Part shown: positions 9,927-19,741 of the stretch, one piece after another
How positions within the stretch are numbered: the first letter of the stretch is position 1
Layout of the letters: the number at the start of each line of letters is the position of its first letter
From: Rubinisphaera italica
Lineage (GTDB): Bacteria > Planctomycetota > Planctomycetia > Planctomycetales > Planctomycetaceae
DNA: 64,000 nucleotides
Direction of reading: 5' to 3'
NCBI RefSeq assembly: GCF_007859715.1
Contig: NZ_SJPG01000001.1
Span: 6,156,001-6,220,000, forward strand
Made by a program: the position numbers and the translations under genes
Notes under the pieces: model-generated
Databases searched by the model: none
Told to the model about the DNA's origin: nothing
The model's input: only the letters and a program-made list of their open reading frames with translations

Positions 9927-10316
9927 ATGCCGCCTGAGCAAATCGTGATGATCGTGTTTTTGGTGATCGTGCTGATCATAGGCTTGATCATTCTTCTTTT
10001 GTTCGCCAATTTATTTCGCCTATGGCTCCAGGCGACCATGTGCGGAGCAAAAGTCTCACTCTTAAATCTAGTAGGCATGAAGTTGCGACGATCAGATTGC
10101 AAGCATGTCGTCAATATGATTTGCATGGCCAGGCAATGCGGGCTCGACATTCGCAATGACTACATCGAATCAGCCATCATCCAGGGAGCCGATGTTCAAA
10201 CGGCTTTGATCACTCTGCAGCGTGCGAAAGAACGCGACATTGAGTTGAGTTGGGAAGATGCGATTTCCGAAGACACTCGCCGGCGAATCGTCGAAGCAAA
10301 TCAACTGGCCGATTGA
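9927..10316 (+). CDS. Stand-alone FloA N-terminal-like membrane protein
   Basis: A 129-residue protein that resembles only the first about 130 residues of the flotillin-like family FloA (UPF0365). A hydrophobic membrane hairpin (about residues 5-36) is followed by GAKVSLLNLVGMKLRR, and then by VVN, GLDI, YIES and ALITLQRAKERDIELSWEDA. These correspond to the FloA order LVGMRLRR, VVN, GL, LES and ALIAAQRA. It stops where FloA would continue into its large SPFH-like body. I see no remnant of that body downstream, so it looks like a small protein in its own right, not a fresh truncation. Possible roles are a membrane-domain adaptor or partner of a full-length FloA elsewhere. Co-directional with pyrK, 66 bp downstream. 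Confidence 0.7.
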   Translation: MPPEQIVMIVFLVIVLIIGLIILLLFANLFRLWLQATMCGAKVSLLNLVGMKLRRSDCKHVVNMICMARQCGLDIRNDYIESAIIQGADVQTALITLQRAKERDIELSWEDAISEDTRRRIVEANQLAD

Positions 10317-10530
10317 AAGCTCCTCTGCGAATTCTGCCGATATCGCCTGCCATATAATATCCAAGTTTTATTCGTGAGATGAAGCACAACTGACGAATCA
10401 GCTCCGCCACTAGCCGCCATACCGTCCAATTCCCGAAAACTCAGCGAATCAGAAAACTGAAAATTTGCACAAGCTATAAAGCTCTGTATCGTTAGGAGTA
10501 CGAATTGAAGCTGATTGCCTGTTTTTGTGC

Positions 10531-10610
10531 AGTGTGTGATGGCGCGATCTCGAAGAACAGCCCAGAACTTTGGGGGCTTCCGCTGAAGCGGAGCGGGCCC
10601 GTCTCCCACT
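10531..10610 (+). repeat. Nested-hairpin repeat, family A copy 4
   Basis: An 80-bp element with imperfect outer arms (AGTGTGTGATGGCGCGATCTC and GAGCGGGCCCGTCTCCCACT) and an intact inner GGGGGCTTCCGCTGAAGCGG block identical to copy 3. It lies in the gap before acsA and is the only copy in a long non-coding region. Confidence 0.75.
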
Positions 10611-10785
10611 GTTTAATAAGCTCCGGTAAGTGGTGCGGGCTTTACCGGTTAGCGTGATTCCTGAATTGTGTAGTCATTTGTGTTCCACGCGGCTAAGCGG
10701 ATTTCGTTGACGTTTGCGATCAATCGCTTTACTATCGGTCGATAGATCAAATTCTACCGATTTCAATTCAGGATTAGTCCGTACG

Positions 10786-10800
10786 TCAGGCACAGCCTGA
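10786..10800. repeat. Small palindrome TCAGGC-ACA-GCCTGA, family D copy 2
   Basis: Perfect 6-bp arms around ACA, near-identical to 8810-8826. It lies just upstream of the putative acsA -10 hexamer, so an operator role is conceivable, but the copy after lpdA argues for a dispersed repeat. Confidence 0.45.
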
Positions 10801-10818
10801 TCGACTGCTTACGACTTT

Positions 10819-10824
10819 TATAAT
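10819..10824 (+). promoter_or_regulatory. Possible -10 element for acsA
   Basis: A consensus TATAAT lies 41 bp upstream of the acsA ATG, which would give a leader of about 35 nt. No good -35 is visible at the expected spacing, so the call is weak. Confidence 0.3.
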
Positions 10825-10865
10825 CTCTTCAGATTGACAATTCAGACAAAATAACGGAGCTGCGT

Positions 10866-12821
<1,956 letters not shown>

Positions 12822-12870
12822 TCTCTTAGCAGTCTAAAATTTAGTCTTCGCACTTAATCCGAACCTTCAT

Positions 12871-12908
12871 GAGGGGAAAGCGTCATATTTTCTGAACGCT
12901 TTCCCCTC
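12871..12908 (+). terminator. Strong hairpin after acsA, probable terminator without long T-run
   Basis: Perfect 13-bp arms, GAGGGGAAAGCGT (12871-12883) and ACGCTTTCCCCTC (12896-12908), flank a 12-base loop, 50 bp after the acsA stop. The following TCTTACGTTT is only partly T-rich, so it may stop transcription or protect the mRNA 3' end. Confidence 0.6.
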
Positions 12909-13008
12909 TCTTACGTTTCGGGTCAGGAACAAAACGGCTAAAATACTGTTTATACATTTAACATCATCGAAATCATTATTGCCTGAACAGGCACTGCTCG
13001 AGTCTCTC

Positions 13009-14973
13009 ATGAATCTTCTTGAAGTCCTTCGAAATCGTTTTCAAATTGTCCTCGAAAATAAAGTCGATGATCCCAGTCGTTATATCGCGATGGTCCTGCC
13101 TGCTCAGAATGCTCAGTTTGGAGACTATCAGGCGAACTGCGCCATGCCTCTCTCCAAAGTTTTGGGAAAGCCGCCGCGTGAGATTGCAGCCGATATGATT
13201 GCTGAAGTTGATGTCAGTGATCTGTGTGAACCACCCGAGATTGCGGGGCCAGGGTTTATCAATTTGAAACTGAAGACAGATCTGCTCGAACAGGAGTTTG
13301 CTGAAGTCTTCACTTCCGAAAGACTAGGCGTTGAAGCGGTTAAGTCGCCAGAAAAAATCGTCATCGATTATTCTTCGCCGAACGTTGCCAAGCCGATGCA
13401 TGTCGGACACTTGCGTAGTACCGTCATTGGCGATGCCCTTTATAAAATTCTCTCGTTTCTTGGACACGATCTGACCAGTGATAATCACATCGGCGACTGG
13501 GGGACTCAGTTCGGCATGATTCTCTATGGCTATCGCAACTTTGTCGATCAGGAAGCGTATGAGAAGGAACCGGTTGCGGAATTATCGCGGCTGTACCGAC
13601 TGGTCAATAAGCTGAGTGAATATCATACAACTGTCGAAACCCTGCCTGGACTGGAATGGAAGTTGAGCGAAACCGAGCAGGCAGTGAACGCTGCCGAGGC
13701 TGAGTTTGAGCAGGATGATAAGCAGGGGAAGAAACAACTCAAAAAGCTGCGAAGTGATCTCGAATCGATTCGACAATCCGTCACCAAAGCGGAGTCTCTG
13801 ATTGCCGAGATTGAGCAGGATGAAATCTACGGTCCTCTTGCAGCCGCTCATCCGAATATACATACCGACGCTCGTCTCGAAACTTCAAAACTGCATGCCG
13901 GGGATGCCGAGAATCGAAAGCTGTGGGATGAATTTCTGCCGGCCTGCCTGGACGTGATGAATGTCATCTACAACCGTCTGCATATCAATTTCGATTACTC
14001 ACTGGGGGAAAGTTTTTATCAGCCACAATTGGCGGATGTCGTAGAAGAGTTGAAGACGAAAGGATTGGCCGAGGAAAGCCAGAAGGCGATGTGCGTCTTC
14101 CTGCCCGATTTCAAAGCTCCCTTTATTGTGCAGAAACAGGATGGAGCCTTCACTTATGCGACGACTGATCTGGCGACCATTCGCTATCGCGTCGAAAAAT
14201 TGGAAGCGACTTCGATTTTGTATGTTGTCGATGCGCGTCAGGGAGAACATTTTCAGATGCTGTTTGGGACCGCTCGCCGTTGGGGTTATGAAAATCTGAA
14301 CCTGCAGCATGTTTCATTCGGCACGGTAATGGGACAGGATGGTAAGCCATTTAAAACACGTTCGGGGGATACCGTAGGCTTGGGAGATTTGCTTGATGAA
14401 GCGATCTCGCGAGCACTGGCGATTATCACGTCAAACGATGAGGCAAAGCCAAATGGCCCGGAACTCGATGAAACCGAGAGAAAGCAGATTGCCGAAATTG
14501 TGGGGCTGGGGGGCATCAAATATGCGGATCTGCATCACAATCGGGAAAGCGATTACATTTTCGACTGGGACAAAATGCTCTCCATGACAGGCGACACGGC
14601 GACGTATATGCAGTATGCCTATGCACGAGTCTGTGGGATTTTCCGCAAAGCAGACGTCGAACGCAAAGACATTCGGCAGCGGGATGATGTGCCGATTCGT
14701 TTAGCTCACGAAGCCGAGCGGGCACTTGGATTGCAATTATTGAGATTTTCAGAAGCTCTTTCTGCGACTGCTCAGGATTTGAAACCGAACCTGCTGACGA
14801 ACTATCTATTCGAAACGGCTAATAGTTTCAGCACATTTTATGATCGCTGCCCGGTCGCCAAAGAGAACGACGAAGCGGTTCGCATCAGTCGACTTAAGTT
14901 ATGCGATGTGACCGCTCGCACATTAAAACAGGGCTTGAACTTGCTTGGAATCGAAACTTCTGAAAGAATGTAA
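13009..14973 (+). CDS. argS: Arginyl-tRNA synthetase with coiled-coil insertion
   Basis: A 654-residue class I synthetase that charges tRNA-Arg. It has the ArgRS N-terminal Add1 domain (about 1-110) and the HIGH-type motif in NVAKPMHVGHLRST (125-138). A Rossmann core and a degenerate KMSKS region (GQDGKPFKTRSGDTVGL) follow, as usual in bacterial ArgRS. A C-terminal anticodon-binding helical domain ends it. Between LYRLVNKLSEYH (about 195-206) and the conserved EARxETSKLHAGD-like segment (about 287-300) lies an extra stretch of about 75 residues rich in Glu, Lys, Gln and Leu with heptad spacing, predicted coiled coil. The start is ATG at 13009; the frame is open from a TTG at 12979, but no ribosome-binding site supports it. 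Confidence 0.93.
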   Translation: MNLLEVLRNRFQIVLENKVDDPSRYIAMVLPAQNAQFGDYQANCAMPLSKVLGKPPREIAADMIAEVDVSDLCEPPEIAGPGFINLKLKTDLLEQEFAEVFTSERLGVEAVKSPEKIVIDYSSPNVAKPMHVGHLRSTVIGDALYKILSFLGHDLTSDNHIGDWGTQFGMILYGYRNFVDQEAYEKEPVAELSRLYRLVNKLSEYHTTVETLPGLEWKLSETEQAVNAAEAEFEQDDKQGKKQLKKLRSDLESIRQSVTKAESLIAEIEQDEIYGPLAAAHPNIHTDARLETSKLHAGDAENRKLWDEFLPACLDVMNVIYNRLHINFDYSLGESFYQPQLADVVEELKTKGLAEESQKAMCVFLPDFKAPFIVQKQDGAFTYATTDLATIRYRVEKLEATSILYVVDARQGEHFQMLFGTARRWGYENLNLQHVSFGTVMGQDGKPFKTRSGDTVGLGDLLDEAISRALAIITSNDEAKPNGPELDETERKQIAEIVGLGGIKYADLHHNRESDYIFDWDKMLSMTGDTATYMQYAYARVCGIFRKADVERKDIRQRDDVPIRLAHEAERALGLQLLRFSEALSATAQDLKPNLLTNYLFETANSFSTFYDRCPVAKENDEAVRISRLKLCDVTARTLKQGLNLLGIETSERM

Positions 14974-14982
14974 TTTCTGTTT

Positions 14983-15112
14983 AACCGCCAAGACGCCAAG
15001 AATTTTAAGAGATCTTTCTTAGAGGCATCCTTTCAGCAATGAGAGATTTGTTTCTGATCAAAATCCAGTGGGAAATCTTCACCGTCTTAGTGATCTTGGC
15101 GTCTTGGCGGTT
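14983..15112. repeat. Inverted repeat element with CGCCAAGACGCCAAG arms
   Basis: Perfect 19-bp inverted arms, AACCGCCAAGACGCCAAGA (14983-15001) and its exact complement (15094-15112), bound about 92 bp of non-coding sequence between argS and rnd. Within each arm the unit CGCCAAGA is directly repeated. Similar CGCCAAGACGCCAAG palindromes are scattered in intergenic DNA of several bacterial genomes (recalled, not searched). A transcript through it would form a long stem, and a short T-rich run follows the right arm. Confidence 0.75.
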
Positions 15113-15196
15113 TTATTATTTTTATTGGTCTGTTCAAGTATTGAGTAGACGTAACCTACACATATTATTGCACCAACGAATCCACATCGCTGATTT

Positions 15197-16405
15197 ATGC
15201 CTCCACAATTGTTGACGTCTCAATCTGAATTCAATGAACTTTGCCAGCGTATGCACGCCTGTGGCGAAGTCGCTTTCGATACCGAATTTGTCTCCGAACA
15301 TACATTCCGCCCCCTACTTTGCCTGCTGCAATTCGGAACCAAGGAAGAAATGGTCGCCGTCGATCCGCTCGATGGACTCGATTTGACTCCCTGGTGGGAA
15401 ATCATGGCAGATGAGGAAACGAGAATTATTGTGCATGGCGGGCGAGAAGAAATTCTCTTTTGCTGGCACGCAATTGAAAAAGCTCCCGGGAATCTAGTCG
15501 ATGTGCAGATTGTTCAGGGACTGCTGAGTAGAGGCTTTCCGCTCTCCCACTCGGCAATTGTGCAGAAAGTCATGCGAAAACGGATTCATGGCAAAGAGAC
15601 TCGTACGGACTGGGCGAAGCGTCCATTGACTACCAAGCAGATTGAATACGCCGTCGAAGATGTACGTTATCTGATTGACATCGCTGCTAAGCAACGACGT
15701 CGACTCAAATCGACGAAGCGGACAGAATGGGCTGATCAGGAATGTCAGGAATTTGTCGACACTCTTGTTGAAGCTCAGCGTACCCGCGGCGATGCCTGGG
15801 TAAAGCTTCCAAAACTGGGACGACTTTCTCAACTCGAGTTGGGTATTGCCCGCGATCTATTTCGGTGGCGGGAAGGTGTTGCCGATAAAACCAATCGCCC
15901 TTTTCGGACCATTTTGCGAGATGACCTGCTCGTCGATCTGGCTCATCGACATCCTAAAACAGAAGCTGAAGTCCTTTCGTCCCGCGATATGCAGCGAGGG
16001 AACTACAAGCGACACGCAGCTGATATTATCAGAGTGATTCAGGAAGCGAGTCAAACTCCTGAACACGAACTGCCGGAAAAACTCAAGTCAGACAGTGTCG
16101 ATCATTCCAAGCAGGAAGAGCATGTCCTCGGCAAACTGCTGGCGATTGCACTGGCAAATTGCTGTGCAGAGGCCGATCTTTCGCCGGCCATTGTCGCAAC
16201 GTCCAACGATTTGAGGGATTTCGTCCGTTGGTATCTGGGAGATCAGGGATCAGACGTTCCGAAACTGGCTCACGGTTGGCGATATAATCTGTGTGGAGAA
16301 ATGCTCGAAAATTTGCTGGATGGTAAAATTTCACTCCGCGTCTCAGACCCGAATTCTGATCACCCTCTTGTGTTCGAATTGTTACCTGATTCTCCCGAAC
16401 AATAA
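15197..16405 (+). CDS. rnd: Ribonuclease D, DEDDy 3'-5' exonuclease with HRDC domain
   Basis: A 402-residue protein with an N-terminal 3'-5' exonuclease domain (about 1-170) and HRDC-type helical domains (about 205-290 and further). RNase D trims tRNA 3' ends and other structured RNAs. Exo I FDTEF supplies D28 and E30; Exo III YAVEDVRYL supplies Y151 and D155. Exo II reads HGGREEILF, so the position normally held by the third metal-binding aspartate is glutamate (E85). Spacing matches the E. coli numbering I recall (28, 30, 85, 151, 155). No clear ribosome-binding site precedes the ATG, but the N-terminus fits the family. Its last 46 bp overlap the convergent HisA-like gene. Confidence 0.9.
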   Translation: MPPQLLTSQSEFNELCQRMHACGEVAFDTEFVSEHTFRPLLCLLQFGTKEEMVAVDPLDGLDLTPWWEIMADEETRIIVHGGREEILFCWHAIEKAPGNLVDVQIVQGLLSRGFPLSHSAIVQKVMRKRIHGKETRTDWAKRPLTTKQIEYAVEDVRYLIDIAAKQRRRLKSTKRTEWADQECQEFVDTLVEAQRTRGDAWVKLPKLGRLSQLELGIARDLFRWREGVADKTNRPFRTILRDDLLVDLAHRHPKTEAEVLSSRDMQRGNYKRHAADIIRVIQEASQTPEHELPEKLKSDSVDHSKQEEHVLGKLLAIALANCCAEADLSPAIVATSNDLRDFVRWYLGDQGSDVPKLAHGWRYNLCGEMLENLLDGKISLRVSDPNSDHPLVFELLPDSPEQ

Positions 16406-17130
16406 CGGGATATGATCTCTTCATTCAGCAATCCGTGATGCAAAGCCGTCCCGATGAGAACAGCATCGACACCGGACTGCTCGAGCCTTTTGATCTGATC
16501 GCAGTTGCGAATTCCACCTCCAGTCATCACTTGCAGATGCGGGAATTCACGATGGATGCCTGCACAAAGCTCAGTGGTTCCCGGCCCTTTCTCGCCACCG
16601 ACATACGCCAGATCGAGGACAATTAACTCCTGGATTCCCAGATCGACGACGTATTCGACAATTTCCATGAGTGAACGAGTTCCCCAGGCTCCAGTTGGGG
16701 CATTCAGTTGACCATCGACCAGATCGAGACTGAACACAAACTGCCTCGGTTCGCACATGCAGGCCAGGGAATCGAGCACCGAGCAATCTGTCAACGACTC
16801 GCTCGCAACAATACAGCGGTTCGAACAGACTAGAGAGCCGAGTTCGAAGAGGTCTTCAATTTGACGAATCCCGGCATCAATACGAATTCGCCCCAGGCTT
16901 CCAGCCAATGTGTTCAGCAATTCCAGATTCCAGCGTCTGTGGACAATGCCGTCGAGGTCCGCAATATACCAGTCACAGATGCCAAATCGACTTTTCAGAT
17001 TCTCTGAGATCTGAACTGGACATGGACTCTCGCAATACTTCGACTTGAGTGGTTGATAGGAACTTCGCAATCCACCCACCGCATGTACCGCCACTCCGTT
17101 CAATATATCGAGAACGGGAATGATCTTCAT
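16360..17130 (-). CDS. HisA/HisF-related TIM-barrel protein (not a canonical HisA)
   Basis: A 256-residue TIM barrel related to the histidine enzymes HisA and HisF. Conserved features are an N-terminal strand with aspartate (IIPVLDILNG, D8), YIADLDGI at about 55, IDAGIR, SLDL (D136) and the phosphate-binding loop MTGGGIRNCDQI at about 202. The start of the protein (VLDILNGVAVHAVGG) differs from true HisA and matches the HisA/F-related family known from methanogenic archaea and some bacteria with tetrahydromethanopterin-linked C1 metabolism. I recall that link from family knowledge; the role here is inference. No other his genes are adjacent. A GGAG lies 6-7 nt before the ATG. The tail overlaps rnd by 46 bp. 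Confidence 0.75.
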   Translation of the reverse strand: MKIIPVLDILNGVAVHAVGGLRSSYQPLKSKYCESPCPVQISENLKSRFGICDWYIADLDGIVHRRWNLELLNTLAGSLGRIRIDAGIRQIEDLFELGSLVCSNRCIVASESLTDCSVLDSLACMCEPRQFVFSLDLVDGQLNAPTGAWGTRSLMEIVEYVVDLGIQELIVLDLAYVGGEKGPGTTELCAGIHREFPHLQVMTGGGIRNCDQIKRLEQSGVDAVLIGTALHHGLLNEEIISRYCSGESGNNSNTRG

Positions 17131-17285
17131 AAAAGCTCCGCGAGATTTCGCTGGGTTTGTCTGGTTGAGAGATCTTTACCTTAAACGAAATATTTGCGGG
17201 AAGCTATGTTCTGGAGTGTAATTACGATCTCAAAAGTGAATTCTCATGAAATCGTTTGAGACATTCTCGGAGATGAGATTGGAAA

Positions 17286-19358
17286 TCAAACCTTATTGGC
17301 CGGTGTATAAATAGGCAAATTAATCTGAAAATAAGTTCCTTCCTCTCCTGTTGAAAGGAGTTTCAGTTCGCCGAGGTTGTTTTCCATAATGCCACGACAG
17401 ATTGCCAGCCCCATTCCCAGTCCGTTTTCTTTCGTCGATCGAAAGGCTTCAAATAAATTTGAAGGTTCGATTTCCTGAAATCCATCACCGGTATCACTCA
17501 CATTGACGATAACGAATTCCTCGTTTAAGGGTTTAGCAGAAATCGTAATTTGATGGGACAATTGCTTGTGGCTGACGCGAATGGCATCGATGGAATTCAT
17601 GATGAGATTCACAAAGACCTGTTGAATTTGAATCGGGTCCACATTCACCGCGGGTAAGTGATCTTCGTACGTCTGCTCAATGAGAATCTCAGATTTTTTG
17701 AATTCGCCACTGACAAGATCTAAAGACCGCTCGATAATTTCCTGGACCTGAGCAGACTTTTTCTGAAATGGCCTTCTTATGGCAAAATCTTTGGTATTTT
17801 CGACGATGTCTCGGGATTCATTGGAAAGTCTGGCAATCCGTTGAAGCATGGTTTTTAATTCTGCGGGGTCAATTTTGCCTGCTTCCACATAATTCAGACA
17901 GCCAGTCGCCAGACTTCCGATGGAAAACAGGGGTTGTTTCAATTCGTGGGACAAGCGGGCAGACATTTCGCCGATCAAACTCAGACGAGACATATGTGCC
18001 AACTCTTCCTGACGGCGTTTGGATTCCAGTTCCATATTCCGCATTTCGGTTACATCAGTTGCGACAATCGTTGCGCCAATGACTTTTTCATCATGCCAGA
18101 TCGGTCCCCACCGGCCAGTCATATAGGCTTGGTTACCATCAGGGAGATTCACCATTGCAGGTTGCTCGACCTGTTCTCCGTTATCAATGACGCGCCGCAA
18201 GGTCTCTTGTGCAATTTTAGCATCAGCAGGATCTAGCCAATCGAAGACAGTTGATCCAATGACCTCCTCGGATGGGTTTTCTGATCGAGTGTGATTGACA
18301 TATTCCAGACGGCCTTCGCGGTCAATTTGAACGATGGAATCCACAGTGTTTTCCAGGATGGACTGCATCTGATTCTGAGAAAGCTGCAGTTCCTGAGTCG
18401 CACGTTTTCGCGATTCCACTTCAGCTTTTAACTTGGTATTGAGTTCAATCAGTTCAATGGTTCTATACTGGACAGCTTTCTCTAATTCCCGGTGACGAAG
18501 AGCAGATACGCTTTCCGCTTTCTGGACAGCCGTCATGTCCACCACGATTCCGACAAACCCATCCGATTCCGTTTTCTCCAGACGCAACAAAACCTGATTG
18601 ATATCTTTAGCTGGTTGGCGGGGAATCAAACGAGATTCAAATGCCTGGCCATTATCCAGACTTTCTTTCCATTGCTCCTCCAGAGAATCTGTCCCTTCTG
18701 AATGGAATAGCTCTAGCCAAGTCAGTTCGGACGATTTCAGATTGTCAGCGGCTTGGATATTCTGTGAAATATTTTCGTATGTTTCCTCTTTGAAGCATGA
18801 CCAGAAATATCGATTGGCGAAGATGATTCTGCCTTTGAGATTGCATTGAAAAATTCCAACTGGCGCCATTTGAGCCAGTTTCTCAAAACGCGTTTCACTT
18901 TTTTCTAACGCCTTGCGTGTTTCGTAGAGATCAGTCACCACACTTGTGATTCCGACAACACCATTGATTTGAGAACCCTCAGTTATTATTGGTCGGTACC
19001 AGGTTTCAAAGGCATGCCCATCGACTTCTACGAATTCCTGAACTTCTTCTCCATTAAGTGCGCTTCTGACCTTTTCACAAATATTTGGGTGGTCTGCATA
19101 CATCTCGAAGAGAGAGGCACCTATGACTTCTCCAACGGTTAAACCAATCATCTTCAGTCCAGCACCAGTCGAAAGGATGAACCTACCTTCTTTATCGAGT
19201 GCCCATAAAATTAAAGAAGAATGCTGAAGAACATTATTTAGAAGTGAGCGTTCCGAGATCCCCGGATAGTCTTTCTGAAGAACAGGCAATTCTGCTTCAA
19301 AAGAGTTCTTTGATTTCAATTCCGGCTTGATTTCAGAAGTTAACTCTGATGAGTCCAT
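17286..19358 (-). CDS. Soluble PAS-domain sensor histidine kinase, orphan
   Basis: A 690-residue kinase with three PAS-type regions (about 40-150, 155-275 and 325-445), a helical linker between the second and third, then HisKA and HATPase domains. The phospho-accepting histidine is H471 in MSARLSHELKQP, a FixL/DctB-like H-box. The N-box is NLIMNSIDA (N588), G1 is DTGDG (622-626) and G2 is GLGMGL (646-651). There is no membrane segment or signal peptide, so it should sense an internal signal. There is no receiver domain, and no response regulator is adjacent, so its partner is unlinked. The PAS ligand (haem, flavin or other) cannot be told from the sequence. Upstream sequence has only a weak ribosome-binding site. 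Confidence 0.9.
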   Translation of the reverse strand: MDSSELTSEIKPELKSKNSFEAELPVLQKDYPGISERSLLNNVLQHSSLILWALDKEGRFILSTGAGLKMIGLTVGEVIGASLFEMYADHPNICEKVRSALNGEEVQEFVEVDGHAFETWYRPIITEGSQINGVVGITSVVTDLYETRKALEKSETRFEKLAQMAPVGIFQCNLKGRIIFANRYFWSCFKEETYENISQNIQAADNLKSSELTWLELFHSEGTDSLEEQWKESLDNGQAFESRLIPRQPAKDINQVLLRLEKTESDGFVGIVVDMTAVQKAESVSALRHRELEKAVQYRTIELIELNTKLKAEVESRKRATQELQLSQNQMQSILENTVDSIVQIDREGRLEYVNHTRSENPSEEVIGSTVFDWLDPADAKIAQETLRRVIDNGEQVEQPAMVNLPDGNQAYMTGRWGPIWHDEKVIGATIVATDVTEMRNMELESKRRQEELAHMSRLSLIGEMSARLSHELKQPLFSIGSLATGCLNYVEAGKIDPAELKTMLQRIARLSNESRDIVENTKDFAIRRPFQKKSAQVQEIIERSLDLVSGEFKKSEILIEQTYEDHLPAVNVDPIQIQQVFVNLIMNSIDAIRVSHKQLSHQITISAKPLNEEFVIVNVSDTGDGFQEIEPSNLFEAFRSTKENGLGMGLAICRGIMENNLGELKLLSTGEEGTYFQINLPIYTPANKV

Positions 19359-19741
19359 AGATAAGGATCTTCTTCAATTAGGATTTTCAGGAAGAGCTAA
19401 TGCAGAAAAAAATCGACTGGTCTGTGTGCCTTGCAGGTTATATTGTCATAACGAGTAACAGACTTGATGAGTTCGTATCTATAGTCTTTCCATAATTGAT
19501 TTTACGCATTCTAGCTGAGCAAACTGTACGTTTTAGAGCAATAACCGTACCTGCGAAGGAATATTGCATTTAGAAATGCTTTGATATAAGTCTACAACTT
19601 CAATTTGTTTCAGTCGAGAGAGTTTAATTAGATTTAGACGCCGTTTCTCATTTCTCAGAAGAATTCATAATTCAAATAAAAAAGCAGACGACCCGGAAGT
19701 CGTCTGCTCAATTGATATGTAGCTGAAATGTAATCGTGAGA
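19359..19741. other. Intergenic region between the YTV protein and histidine kinase genes
   Basis: A 383-bp AT-rich gap between two minus-strand genes. It contains the terminator of the YTV gene (19676-19707) and must hold the promoter of the histidine kinase. I cannot pick out a confident promoter and see no gene. Confidence 0.5.
19676..19707 (-). terminator. Rho-independent terminator of the YTV protein gene
   Basis: On the minus strand, a perfect 9-bp stem (GCAGACGAC / GTCGTCTGC, at 19684-19692 and 19699-19707) with a 6-base loop is followed by a T-run. It lies 34 bp after the stop codon of the YTV protein gene. Confidence 0.85.

Larger units (their letters stand above)
10317..10865. other. 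Intergenic region upstream of acsA
   Basis: A 549-bp gap without a convincing gene. It holds a family A repeat (10531-10610), a family D palindrome (10786-10800) and a possible acsA promoter (10819-10824). I find no tRNA or recognisable riboswitch. Confidence 0.5.

Noticed and set aside
12979..13008. TTG start giving ten extra residues on argS
   Set aside because: No ribosome-binding site precedes it, and the ATG at 13009 fits the family N-terminus.
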